Shown: piece by piece, positions 1-7,964 of the stretch | Layout: every line of letters starts with the position of its first letter | Position numbering within the stretch: position 1 is the first letter of the stretch | Assembly (NCBI GenBank): GCA_934476075.1 | Contig: CAKSNH010000015.1 | Location: 3,469-67,468, forward strand | DNA: 64,000 nt | DNA from: an uncultured Clostridia bacterium | GTDB lineage: Bacteria; Bacillota; Clostridia; UBA1381 | Direction: 5' to 3' | Translations under genes and position numbers: made by a program | Notes under the pieces: generated by a model | The model's input: only the letters and a program-made list of their open reading frames with translations | What the model was told of the DNA's origin: nothing | Databases searched by the model: none

Positions 1-1
1 T

Positions 2-364
2 GATAAAGATTTTGTAAACAAAGTAAAACAAGGCGATATTATGGTCGGCGGCAGCAACTTCGGCTGCGGTTCTTCGAGAGAACACGCTCCTATCGCAATC
101 AAAGCAAGCGGTATATCATGCGTTATTGCAAAAGATTTTGCGAGAATTTTTTACAGAAACTCAATTAATATCGGTTTGCCGATTCTTGAATGTGCCGAGG
201 CATCAGCTGACATTGATGACGGCAATGAAGTAGAAGTTGATTTCGATACAGGCGTTATCACAAATAAAACAAAAAACAAAACTTATCAAGCCGTTGCATT
301 TCCTCCGTTCATGCAGGATATTATCAATGCGGGCGGTTTGATTGAACAAATTAAAAACAAATAA
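2..364 (+). CDS. leuD: 3-isopropylmalate dehydratase small subunit, 3' part
   Basis: The frame is open from the first bases of the window, so the start lies upstream; about 120 residues remain of a protein normally near 165. The block GGSNFGCGSSREHAP is the signature of the small (swivel) subunit of isopropylmalate isomerase, which with LeuC interconverts 2- and 3-isopropylmalate in leucine synthesis in the cytoplasm. The C-terminal part ending in a Lys-rich tail matches the normal end of the family. leuB starts 27 nt downstream on the same strand, so both belong to a leucine operon whose upstream genes lie outside the window. Homoaconitase-type small subunits look similar, but the leuB neighbour favours LeuD. 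Confidence 0.93.
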   Translation, partial: DKDFVNKVKQGDIMVGGSNFGCGSSREHAPIAIKASGISCVIAKDFARIFYRNSINIGLPILECAEASADIDDGNEVEVDFDTGVITNKTKNKTYQAVAFPPFMQDIINAGGLIEQIKNK

Positions 365-391
365 TTATCCGTTTGAAAGGAAGTAAATAAA

Positions 392-1459
392 ATGGCAGAA
401 TTTAATATTGCTTTAATTCCCGGCGATGGTATCGGTCCTGAAATCGTTGCCGGTGCCGTTACTGTTTTGAACAAAGTCGGCGAAAAATATAACCACAAAT
501 TTAACTATCAAGAGGTATACATGGGCGGATGTGCCATTGACAAATTCGGCACAAGTTTGCCTCAGGAAACTATTGATGTTTGTAAAAAATCAGACAGTGT
601 GCTTTTAGGTGCTGTCGGCGGGCCTAAGTGGGATAATGTTCCGGCAAATATCCGTCCGGAAAGCGGTTTGCTTGGTATCCGTAAGGCTCTTAACCTATAT
701 TCAAATCTTCGTCCGTCAATCCTGAAACCGCAATTAAAGGACGCATCTCCGCTAAAAGACAGAATTATCGGCGACGGTCTTAATGTAATGGTTGTCCGTG
801 AATTAACCGGCGGTATTTACTTTGGCGAAAAGAAACGTGCCGATGATAATACATGGGCATCTGACGAAGAAAAATACAGCGATTACGAAGTAGAGCGTAT
901 CGCAAGAATTGCTTTTGAAACTGCTATGATTAGAAACAAAAAGCTAACATCTGTCGACAAAGCCAACGTTCTTGAATCATCACGTTTTTGGAGAGAAACC
1001 GTTATCCGTGTAAGCAAGGATTATCCGGAAGTGGAACTAAATCATATGTATGTTGACAATGCGGCTATGCAGCTTGCACTTCACCCTGCTCAATTTGATG
1101 TTATCGTTACATCGAATATCTTCGGTGACATTTTATCTGACCTGTCAAGTGCTATTTCGGGTTCTATCGGTATGCTGCCTTCTGCATCTCTTGGCGATAC
1201 AAAATGCGGTATGTACGAGCCAATCCACGGCAGTGCACCTGATATTGCAGGTATGGATATTGCCAACCCTATTGCAACAATCGAATCTGTTGCCATGATG
1301 CTTGAAACTTCATTCGGTCTATTGGACGAGGCAAAAGCTATCAGAACCGCTATCAATGCTGTTCTTGACGAAGGCTACCGTACAACAGATATTATGAGTG
1401 ACGGTATGAAGAAAGTCGGCACAAAAGAAATGTCTGCATTGATTGCCGAAAGAGTATAA
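392..1459 (+). CDS. leuB: 3-isopropylmalate dehydrogenase
   Basis: This 355-residue protein oxidatively decarboxylates 3-isopropylmalate to 2-ketoisocaproate with NAD, the third step specific to leucine synthesis. The N-terminus has the expected IPGDGIGPEI motif. Residues around 137-145 hold the ELTGGIYFGE substrate loop, residues around 220-250 hold the metal-binding aspartates in DNAAMQL and NIFGDILSD, and YEPIHGSAPDIAG near 274-286 is the NAD-binding segment. Length is standard. A GAAAGGAAG ribosome binding site precedes the ATG. It is the last gene of the leucine operon, because a strong hairpin with a T-run follows directly. Confidence 0.97.
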   Translation: MAEFNIALIPGDGIGPEIVAGAVTVLNKVGEKYNHKFNYQEVYMGGCAIDKFGTSLPQETIDVCKKSDSVLLGAVGGPKWDNVPANIRPESGLLGIRKALNLYSNLRPSILKPQLKDASPLKDRIIGDGLNVMVVRELTGGIYFGEKKRADDNTWASDEEKYSDYEVERIARIAFETAMIRNKKLTSVDKANVLESSRFWRETVIRVSKDYPEVELNHMYVDNAAMQLALHPAQFDVIVTSNIFGDILSDLSSAISGSIGMLPSASLGDTKCGMYEPIHGSAPDIAGMDIANPIATIESVAMMLETSFGLLDEAKAIRTAINAVLDEGYRTTDIMSDGMKKVGTKEMSALIAERV

Positions 1460-1474
1460 TTACATATTAAGGTG

Positions 1475-1504
1475 CGGCTGATATTTTTCAGCCGTATTTT
1501 TTTT
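1475..1504 (+). terminator. Terminator of the leu operon
   Basis: CGGCTGA (1475-1481) pairs with TCAGCCG (1488-1494) and is followed by a run of eight T. It sits 15 nt after the leuB stop. Confidence 0.85.
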
Positions 1505-1520
1505 AATTTGTAGGAAATTG
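1501..1520. repeat. 20-bp dispersed repeat, copy 1
   Basis: TTTTAATTTGTAGGAAATTG begins within the T-run of the leuB terminator. An identical 20-mer begins within the T-run of the terminator behind the TetR-type gene at 37547-37566. Both copies start in the same way relative to a terminator. Function unknown. Confidence 0.6.
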
Positions 1521-1574
1521 CGTAAAATGCAATGACGAAAAATCAAAAATGCTACATTAGTCCTCCGCCCGCAG

Positions 1575-1603
1575 GCGGTGCTTCTATCAGAAGCTTTTTT
1601 ATA
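1575..1603 (+). repeat. Terminator-like repeat GCGGTGCTTCTATCAGA, copy 1
   Basis: A 17-base block shared with 2692-2708 is followed in both places by A/G, GC and a long T-run. GCTTCT pairs with AGAAGC, giving a small hairpin plus T-run, so it may terminate transcription. Directly upstream CCGCC and GGCGG form a second short inverted repeat. It lies between leuB and the tRNA promoter. Confidence 0.55.
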
Positions 1604-1624
1604 TGAAAATCGCAATTTAACATC

Positions 1625-1653
1625 TTGACATATTGCAGAAAATATATTATAAT
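1625..1653 (+). promoter_or_regulatory. Promoter of tRNA-Ser
   Basis: TTGACA (1625-1630), a 17-base spacer and TATAAT (1648-1653) form a consensus sigma-A promoter ending 16 bases before the tRNA. Confidence 0.85.
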
Positions 1654-1669
1654 AATCTTTGTGACAAAC

Positions 1670-1759
1670 GGAGAGGTGGCCGAGTGGTCGAAGGCGCAGC
1701 ATTGGAAATGCTGTAACGGTGTAAATCGTTCGAGGGTTCAAATCCCTTCTTCTCCTCCA
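1670..1759 (+). tRNA. tRNA-Ser (anticodon GGA), CCA encoded
   Basis: A full class II cloverleaf can be folded. The acceptor arm GGAGAGG pairs with CTTCTCC (one G-U pair), and the D arm starts TGGCCGAG. The anticodon stem CAGCA/TGCTG carries the loop TTGGAAA with anticodon GGA (reads UCC/UCU Ser codons). A long variable arm has stem AACG/CGTT, and the T arm contains TTCAAAT. The 3' CCA is encoded. By this fold the discriminator base before CCA is T, whereas bacterial tRNA-Ser usually has G there. It has its own promoter and is followed by a hairpin terminator. Confidence 0.95.
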
Positions 1760-1762
1760 ACC

Positions 1763-1810
1763 AAACAACGCATTTATGGGATTTTTCCGTATTTGCGTTG
1801 TTTATTTTTT
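1763..1810 (+). terminator. Terminator behind tRNA-Ser; first of two related hairpins
   Basis: AAACAACGCA (1763-1772) pairs perfectly with TGCGTTGTTT (1794-1803) and a T-rich tract follows. A sequence-related hairpin lies at 1878-1916. Confidence 0.85.
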
Positions 1811-1877
1811 TGTCAGAATTTAGTTGTTTTTTCGTCACATAATTTTGTGTGCTGTAACCTTTTTCTTTTGCAATAAA

Positions 1878-1916
1878 AAAAACGCATTTACGGAGCTTGT
1901 CCATATTTGCGTTTTT
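1878..1916 (+). repeat. Second hairpin related to the tRNA terminator
   Basis: AAAAACGCA (1878-1886) pairs with TGCGTTTTT (1908-1916). Stem and loop flanks (AACGCATTTA...TATTTGCGTT) match the hairpin at 1763-1803, so this is a diverged copy about 110 bases on. The remaining gene-free stretch to 2100 is AT-rich and pyrimidine-rich, and I see no gene in it. Confidence 0.6.
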
Positions 1917-2100
1917 GGTTCATTTCAATATGTCATTAATCTTATTACCCATTATAATTTTACAGGACATTTTCATATCCCACATATATATTACCACAAA
2001 TACACCCTTTATTTTTCTCATGTTTTTTTCAACTTTGCAATGTTTTCGCATATTTTTTTCAAACCGCTGAAAAATATTTTCTGAAATTTTGCAAATACTA

Positions 2101-2136
2101 TTGACAAACGCGAAAAAATGTAATACATTGTATTAC
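2101..2136 (+). promoter_or_regulatory. Promoter and palindromic operator of toxin-antitoxin pair 1
   Basis: TTGACA (2101-2106), a 17-base spacer and TACATT (2124-2129) form the promoter. The odd-centred palindrome GTAATACATTGTATTAC (2120-2136) covers the -10 region, the usual place for autorepression by an antitoxin or toxin-antitoxin complex. Confidence 0.65.
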
Positions 2137-2154
2137 AAGAAAGGAGTGTTTTAT

Positions 2155-2376
2155 ATGACCATATCACTAAGACTAAACGATGAAGATGCCCTACTTATCA
2201 AAAAATATGCGGAACTTAATAAACTGTCTGTGTCAGAGCTTATCCGTCAAACCGTCATGGAACGTATTGAGAATGAATACGATTTGGAAATGTTCAATAA
2301 CGCAATGGCAGAATATAATAACAATCCCGTTACACATTCTCTTGACGAGGTAGAAAAGGAACTCGGACTGGTATGA
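2155..2376 (+). CDS. RelB/DinJ-type ribbon-helix-helix antitoxin
   Basis: This 73-residue protein starts with the beta strand and two helices of a ribbon-helix-helix DNA-binding fold (MTISLRLNDEDALLIKKYAE followed by LSVSELIRQTVMERI), then an acidic tail that would wrap the toxin. ATG 2155 is chosen because GAAAGGAGTG lies just before it; an in-frame extension further upstream would run through the promoter palindrome. Its stop overlaps the toxin start (ATGA), the usual antitoxin-first arrangement. The palindrome over the promoter suggests autorepression. Type II antitoxin is a confident class call; the exact subfamily is not certain. Confidence 0.85.
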   Translation: MTISLRLNDEDALLIKKYAELNKLSVSELIRQTVMERIENEYDLEMFNNAMAEYNNNPVTHSLDEVEKELGLV

Positions 2377-2639
2377 TATATAAAGTTGAATTTACCGACA
2401 GAGCATTAAAAGATTTAAAAAAGCTTAATAAACACACCGCCGCACTGATTTTGGGCTGGGTCAGAAAAAATCTTGAAAACTGCGAAAATCCACGCTTGCA
2501 CGGTAAAGGTCTAACCGCCAATAAGAGCGGCGAATGGCGGTATCGTGTCGGCGATTACCGTTTGCTTGCAAAAATTGACGATAACAAAATTGTTATTCTT
2601 GTGTTAAATGTCGGACACCGCCGTGAAATTTATGATTAA
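2373..2639 (+). CDS. RelE/ParE-superfamily toxin
   Basis: This 88-residue basic protein has the RelE layout. The strand MIYKVEFTDRALKDLKKL leads into two helices, then the Arg-rich core GEWRYRVGDYRLLAKIDD and a C-terminal RREIYD. RelE-type toxins cleave mRNA on the ribosome, while ParE-type relatives inhibit gyrase. The Arg in WRYRVGDYR and the C-terminal Arg/Tyr pattern favour the RelE mRNA interferase group. It overlaps the antitoxin by 4 nt, so the two are translationally coupled. The frame is intact and length is normal, so unlike the second toxin locus in this window it looks functional. A terminator follows. Confidence 0.85.
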   Translation: MIYKVEFTDRALKDLKKLNKHTAALILGWVRKNLENCENPRLHGKGLTANKSGEWRYRVGDYRLLAKIDDNKIVILVLNVGHRREIYD

Positions 2640-2651
2640 TTCCGATAAAAA

Positions 2652-2690
2652 ACAGACAGCGTACAAAATAGTATGCTGTCTGTTCTTTTA
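2652..2690 (+). terminator. Terminator of toxin-antitoxin pair 1
   Basis: AACAGACAGC (2651-2660) pairs with GCTGTCTGTT (2675-2684), extended by GTAC/GTAT pairing inside, followed by TCTTTT. Confidence 0.8.
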
Positions 2691-2691
2691 T

Positions 2692-2720
2692 GCGGTGCTT
2701 CTATCAGAGGCTTTTTTTAT
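2692..2720 (+). repeat. Terminator-like repeat GCGGTGCTTCTATCAGA, copy 2
   Basis: Same 17-base core as 1575-1591, followed by GGC and seven T. It directly follows the toxin terminator. The rest of the gap to 2859 is AT-rich without visible features. Confidence 0.55.
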
Positions 2721-2858
2721 TTTCCCTCTATTATCATCTATTCCAACTAAGTTAGATTAATATAAATATTATTTCTAAATTATCCAACACAATAATATAA
2801 TTGCTAGTAATTACCTATAAAATTACGGTTTTTTGTATGTAATAGTTGTTTTTTTGTA

Positions 2859-2887
2859 TTGACAATTAAACCTTAATATGATTTAAT
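2859..2887 (+). promoter_or_regulatory. Promoter of the large secreted GH43 gene
   Basis: TTGACA (2859-2864), 17 bases, TTTAAT (2882-2887). It lies 58 bases before the ATG, which is preceded by AAGGAGAG at 2928-2935. Confidence 0.65.
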
Positions 2888-2944
2888 TAATATAAACACT
2901 AATTATAGTGTCACATATATTAATATTAAGGAGAGAAATTAATT

Positions 2945-5900
2945 ATGAAAGGAAAAATGAAACGAGCTGTTGCCTGTCTGATTGCAATGCCGATGATGTT
3001 TTCGGGGCTTATAATGCCACAGGCTGCGATTACTGCTCAAAGTGTAACACATATCAGCTTTGACAGTTCCGACGACACGAAATATGAAATTCAGTCGGGT
3101 GCGTCATTAAAAGACGGTCGTGACAACAAAGCATTGAGTTCAACAAACACGTCAACCTCATATGCTACGATTGACGCTTCGGCAATCAATGCAATTACAG
3201 GCGACTTCACATTCAGCATTTGGTGTTATCCGAATGACGATACCGCATGGACAAGACTTTACGATATAGGTACGGGAACAGATAAATACATATTCCTTGC
3301 TCCGTCAAGTTCATTCGCTGTCGGCTACCCACGTTTTGTTATGAAAAACGGCGGTGCGGAACAGGCATTGACAAGCTCCGCAAGATTAAATCTTAATGAG
3401 TGGAATAACGTTACCGTTACACGCAGCGGAAATTTGACATCCATGTATGTAAACGGTATTCTGTCAGGCACTACCGATAGTATTACCTTAAATCCGTCCG
3501 ATTTGGGTGCTACCGAGAATAACTATATTGCTAAATCACAATATTCGGCTGACCCGTTCTTTAACGGCATGGTTGACGATTTCAGAGTATATGACAGTGC
3601 ATTAACAGCAAGTGAGGTGCAGGAATTGGCTGCGGAGGCTTATGAAAATGAAATTGTAAAAAGCACTTCTGAATATGACAGATATGTCATAGAAACCAAT
3701 TTCTATGATAATGACAACAATAAGATTTTCCAATTAGACAGTTCAGCGTCGGCAACTCCGAACGAAACAACATATATAAAATCATTTGCAGACAATACTG
3801 TCACTGTTGTTTCGGACACCGCCAATGCAAACATAATTGCGGCTAAGTATGACAATAACGGTAATCTTACAAACGTTTCGATAAAACCTACCGAAATCAG
3901 CGAAAATAATCAGCTTACAACAACATTTACTCCCGACAAGGTTTTCTTGTGGGATAATAACTTTAAACCGCTTGATTATCTTACAAACGCAACGCTTACC
4001 GCCTCGGTTGACGTAAAGAATTACATGACAGTCAGCGGAGCAGTTACCGCTAAAATGTATTCGTACAAGGGCGAAACTCAAACAGAATTGGCGTCAACAA
4101 CAGAGCAAGTAAATCTTGGTGTAACAGACAGCAAAAAAATTAAACTTACATCTGCTATGCCGAAAAACTGTGACTATGTCAAGGTTGTTGTTACAGACAG
4201 TGCAAGCGGACAGGAATTTGATGCAGGTTACATCGGTGCGTCAAATGCAGAATTTCCGGAACCTGTTGAATTGTACGCAAATCCTGACAATGACCCTACA
4301 TACGGTGCACATGACCCGAGTATTTTCAAAGACCCTCAAACAGGCAAATACTGGGCATATTCATCACACAATCTGATATTTGAATCGGAAGATTTAATCA
4401 ACTGGACTAAACACGATTACACAAAAACCGTGACAGTACCGCAGACAACATCTGACTTTATCAAAAATAATTCGGTATATAACAATACTACCGTAAACGG
4501 TACATATTGGGCACCCGACGTTATATATGTTGAAGGTGACGATTATCCGTACTGGTGCTATGTATCTGTTTCATGCGGATTGGGCGGAAGAAACTCTGTT
4601 ATCAGTTTATTAAAATGTAAATCACCGGGCATTTGGGACGGCGAATACAAGGACTGCGGTGTTGTTTTAGCGTCTGTCGAAAATTCGTCTTACAAAACAA
4701 ATGCTATCGACTCAAACATATACACCGACACAGACGGCAAGAGATACTTTGTATGGGGTTCATTCTGGCAAGGTATACAATGTGCACCGCTTAACGATGA
4801 CGGAACAATAAAAGGTATAGATTGTTTCGCAACAGGTGCGGCAAGCGATTCAAACAACGCTGTAATGCTTTCAAAATCGCAGAACTTCGGTAATGCGATA
4901 ATGTCTGTTAAGAGCGGTGTATTCGGTCCGGAAGGTCCGTGGATGATTTCAAATCCTGATACGGGATACAGATATTTATTCACATCATACGGCTGGCTTG
5001 GTACTAACTACAATATCCGTATTGCAAGAAGCAGTTTGGACACTTCAATGGAAAATGTTATTTCAAGCGGTTCAACAACTAAATTCCTTGACCAAAAAGG
5101 AAATCAAGTCGACAAAGCGTATTCGGCCGGTTCAAAGGAAGAATTGACAGGCTACAAAATGATAGGCTCATATAAATTTGATGACGGCATCACATATTAC
5201 GGCAACGGTCACAACTCGGTACTAAATGATAACGGCGACTGGTATCTTGTAGACCATATGCGTAAAGTTGCCGACGCTATCGCATATTTGCAGGTAAGAA
5301 AAATGCTTTGGACAAAGAGTGGCTGGCCGGTGGTTTCTCCTGTCGGTTACACAGGCGAAAAGGTACAAAAGCTTGACAAGACAATGCTTTACGGCACATG
5401 GGATTTGGCAAGCGTAGGCCATACCATTCTTAAAGACGGTGTTACAAACATCGGTTCTTGTTCGAGCCGAGATGCGGATTTGCCTGTTGAATCATCTGAA
5501 ATAGTATTAATGCCTAACGGCAGACTTGCATATGATTTGGGTACATGGAGCTTTGACGGCGACCATACCGTAACAATTACATTTACAAAAGACGGCGACA
5601 ACAGTAAAAATCAATATTTCAAAAACGGCGATGTTTTGGAAATGTACGCATTGGTCGGATATGACGAGGACGATGCGGCTCACACTGTTGTAATGACAGG
5701 TATTGACCAAAACACAGTTACACAATTTGCAAAGAAATCAAATGCAAATGCGTCTGACACAAGACCAATCGTGCAAACTCCTACCGCCACAACCGTTACC
5801 AAGAGCGTAGGCGGAAACCCTATTTTGGGCTTTGATACAAACGGCAACACAATGTATGCCGGCGACCCTGCCGCAACTGTAATCGGCGATACTGTTTATC

Positions 5901-7825
5901 TGTATGCCGGACATGATACTGCAACGGGAAACGGTTATGCTATGCCTGAATGGGTACTTTATACCTCTAAGGATATGATTAACTGGGAATATAAGGGTTC
6001 TGTCATGAGTGCGTCAAGCATTTCATGGGCTAACGATAAAACATCTGCCTGGGCAAGCCAAATGGTAGAATACAACGGAAAATATTATCTGTACTTCTGT
6101 ACATGGGATAAGACAGACAGCGGCAAGCAGTCAATCGGTGTTGCGGTTGCGGATAAGCCGGAAGGTCCGTTTGTTGACATCGGTCACCCTCTTGTAAAGG
6201 GCAGCGTTACAACTCCCGAATCAAGCAACTGGAATGACATTGACCCTACCATATTGATTGATACTGACAGCGAAGGTACAGAACACAGATACCTTGCCTG
6301 GGGTAACGGAAAATATTATGTATGCGAATTAAACGAAGACATGATAAGCGTTACCGACAAAAATGCTGACGGTGCTATCGACATGAACGATATCAAACAG
6401 CAAAAGATTAAAAATCTGAACGGTACTGTATATACGGAAGCACCATGGCTGTATAAGCGTGGAGATAAGTATTATACATTCTTTGCAGCAAACTGGCGTG
6501 AAGAAATGGCGTATGCAACTGCCTCTACACCGTACGGTCCATGGGAATACTGCGGACAGCTAATGCCTCCGACAGCTACGTCAAACACTAACCACCCGTC
6601 TGTAATTGATTTTAACGGCAAGACATATTTCATTTACCATAACGGTGCATTGCCGAACGGAAGCGGTTACAGAAGAAGTGTTTGTGTAGAAGAATTATTG
6701 TTTGACGAAAACGGAAATGTTCTGCCTTTGACAGAAACATCGACAGGTATCAGAGGCACATCAAATGTCATTCTTGCAAATGACGGCAAATACGTTGCAC
6801 ATAATGAATTTACAAACCCTAGCGATGACGCAAGCTATCCGATTAGCAAGCCTGTTGTTACTCTTGATAAAGAGGACGGATACAACAGTGCATGGGAAAT
6901 TGTAAAAGGCAAATATTCACCTGAAACAGCCGAATATGTATCAATTCAATCGGTTAATAAACCGGGATTGTATATTGCAAATGTTGACGGAAATGTTGCA
7001 TTGACCGCCGATGACGGCACTATGGCGAAAAACATGACATTTAAAACTGTTGTAGGCTTAAACGGCAGCGGTATATCATTTGAAAGTGTATCAGAACCGG
7101 GCAAGTATTTGACTAAGCTTGGAAATTCAATTATTCTTTCATACGGACGTAATGCAAACGCTTGTACATTTACATTAGGCGAAGTATCACCTATACCTAC
7201 TCCGACAGCCGTACCAAAGCCGACTCCTACTCCGACTCCTGCTTTAACAAAGGACGTAGACAACAACTTTGATTCGCTTACGGCAAAAACAATGCTTTCA
7301 GTCGAAAAGACAGACCAAGACCCTGTAACGATAGACGGTTTGAGAATGTATATCGGTACAAGAACCGGCGGTGCTGACGCTACAACCAATGTAGCGGTAG
7401 AAACCGGCGGAGTAACAGGAAATGCGATTGCACTAAACTCAGGTAAATTTGCAAGTGCAAGCAGAGGTCCGAGAGTTGAATTGATTACTCCTGTTATAAT
7501 TGATGACAGTACAGTTACTGCGGAATTTAAAGCTAAATTGGCTACATCGAATGCGGTACTTCGTTATAATGATTCTACCTCATCTGAAACAGGAACAGTT
7601 ATTTCGGGATTGTCAACAACCGACTGGACAACAATTAAAGTTGAAATTGACAATACAGACGGTGAATGTGTAAGAAAGATGTGGATTGGCAAAAATGAAA
7701 CACCTATTCTTACAGATGCTGTGGAAACATTGCCTGTACTATGGGGAACAGTTGAAAACGGTACAAGTGCAAAAGTACTGCTTGATGATTTGAAAATAAC
7801 AACAACTGTTAAACCGGTCGAATAA
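2945..7825 (+). CDS. Secreted multidomain protein with two GH43 domains, LamG-like and beta-trefoil modules
   Basis: A 1626-residue extracellular enzyme, probably acting on arabinan or arabinoxylan. A signal peptide (about residues 1-31) is followed by a LamG/concanavalin-like domain (about 35-230). The first five-bladed GH43 propeller (about 440-800) has its acidic triad at D456 (AHDPS), D589 (AIDSN) and E663 (GPEGP). A small beta domain starts near LYGTWDLASVG. The second GH43 propeller (about 965-1290) has its triad at D974 (AGDPAA), D1100 (DIDPT) and E1165 (TEAPW). Then come an AbfB-like beta-trefoil (about 1330-1415), a Pro/Thr linker (about 1416-1435) and a C-terminal beta domain of carbohydrate-binding type. 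Both triads are complete. Two GH43 units suggest concerted endo- and exo-cleavage. It is monocistronic, with its own promoter and terminator. Substrate is inferred from the GH43 family and the GH51 gene at 39 kb. Confidence 0.88.
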   Translation: MKGKMKRAVACLIAMPMMFSGLIMPQAAITAQSVTHISFDSSDDTKYEIQSGASLKDGRDNKALSSTNTSTSYATIDASAINAITGDFTFSIWCYPNDDTAWTRLYDIGTGTDKYIFLAPSSSFAVGYPRFVMKNGGAEQALTSSARLNLNEWNNVTVTRSGNLTSMYVNGILSGTTDSITLNPSDLGATENNYIAKSQYSADPFFNGMVDDFRVYDSALTASEVQELAAEAYENEIVKSTSEYDRYVIETNFYDNDNNKIFQLDSSASATPNETTYIKSFADNTVTVVSDTANANIIAAKYDNNGNLTNVSIKPTEISENNQLTTTFTPDKVFLWDNNFKPLDYLTNATLTASVDVKNYMTVSGAVTAKMYSYKGETQTELASTTEQVNLGVTDSKKIKLTSAMPKNCDYVKVVVTDSASGQEFDAGYIGASNAEFPEPVELYANPDNDPTYGAHDPSIFKDPQTGKYWAYSSHNLIFESEDLINWTKHDYTKTVTVPQTTSDFIKNNSVYNNTTVNGTYWAPDVIYVEGDDYPYWCYVSVSCGLGGRNSVISLLKCKSPGIWDGEYKDCGVVLASVENSSYKTNAIDSNIYTDTDGKRYFVWGSFWQGIQCAPLNDDGTIKGIDCFATGAASDSNNAVMLSKSQNFGNAIMSVKSGVFGPEGPWMISNPDTGYRYLFTSYGWLGTNYNIRIARSSLDTSMENVISSGSTTKFLDQKGNQVDKAYSAGSKEELTGYKMIGSYKFDDGITYYGNGHNSVLNDNGDWYLVDHMRKVADAIAYLQVRKMLWTKSGWPVVSPVGYTGEKVQKLDKTMLYGTWDLASVGHTILKDGVTNIGSCSSRDADLPVESSEIVLMPNGRLAYDLGTWSFDGDHTVTITFTKDGDNSKNQYFKNGDVLEMYALVGYDEDDAAHTVVMTGIDQNTVTQFAKKSNANASDTRPIVQTPTATTVTKSVGGNPILGFDTNGNTMYAGDPAATVIGDTVYLYAGHDTATGNGYAMPEWVLYTSKDMINWEYKGSVMSASSISWANDKTSAWASQMVEYNGKYYLYFCTWDKTDSGKQSIGVAVADKPEGPFVDIGHPLVKGSVTTPESSNWNDIDPTILIDTDSEGTEHRYLAWGNGKYYVCELNEDMISVTDKNADGAIDMNDIKQQKIKNLNGTVYTEAPWLYKRGDKYYTFFAANWREEMAYATASTPYGPWEYCGQLMPPTATSNTNHPSVIDFNGKTYFIYHNGALPNGSGYRRSVCVEELLFDENGNVLPLTETSTGIRGTSNVILANDGKYVAHNEFTNPSDDASYPISKPVVTLDKEDGYNSAWEIVKGKYSPETAEYVSIQSVNKPGLYIANVDGNVALTADDGTMAKNMTFKTVVGLNGSGISFESVSEPGKYLTKLGNSIILSYGRNANACTFTLGEVSPIPTPTAVPKPTPTPTPALTKDVDNNFDSLTAKTMLSVEKTDQDPVTIDGLRMYIGTRTGGADATTNVAVETGGVTGNAIALNSGKFASASRGPRVELITPVIIDDSTVTAEFKAKLATSNAVLRYNDSTSSETGTVISGLSTTDWTTIKVEIDNTDGECVRKMWIGKNETPILTDAVETLPVLWGTVENGTSAKVLLDDLKITTTVKPVE

Positions 7826-7840
7826 TCGTATATTACAATG

Positions 7841-7868
7841 CACTCGGCATTTTGCCGAGTGTATTTTT
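7841..7868 (+). terminator. Terminator of the GH43 gene
   Basis: CACTCGGCA (7841-7849) pairs with TGCCGAGTG (7853-7861) and a T-run follows. Confidence 0.85.
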
Positions 7869-7964
7869 TTGTCAAATTCACTTTTTATTTTTACTACTAT
7901 ACTTTTTATTCAATTTGTGATAAAATGTATTATGTATGAACTTATATTATTGGAGAATATTAAA

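Noticed and set aside
1460..1768. Minus-strand open frame covering the leu terminator and tRNA-Ser
   Set aside because: It overlaps a complete tRNA and terminators; the translated text is the familiar false protein seen opposite tRNA genes.
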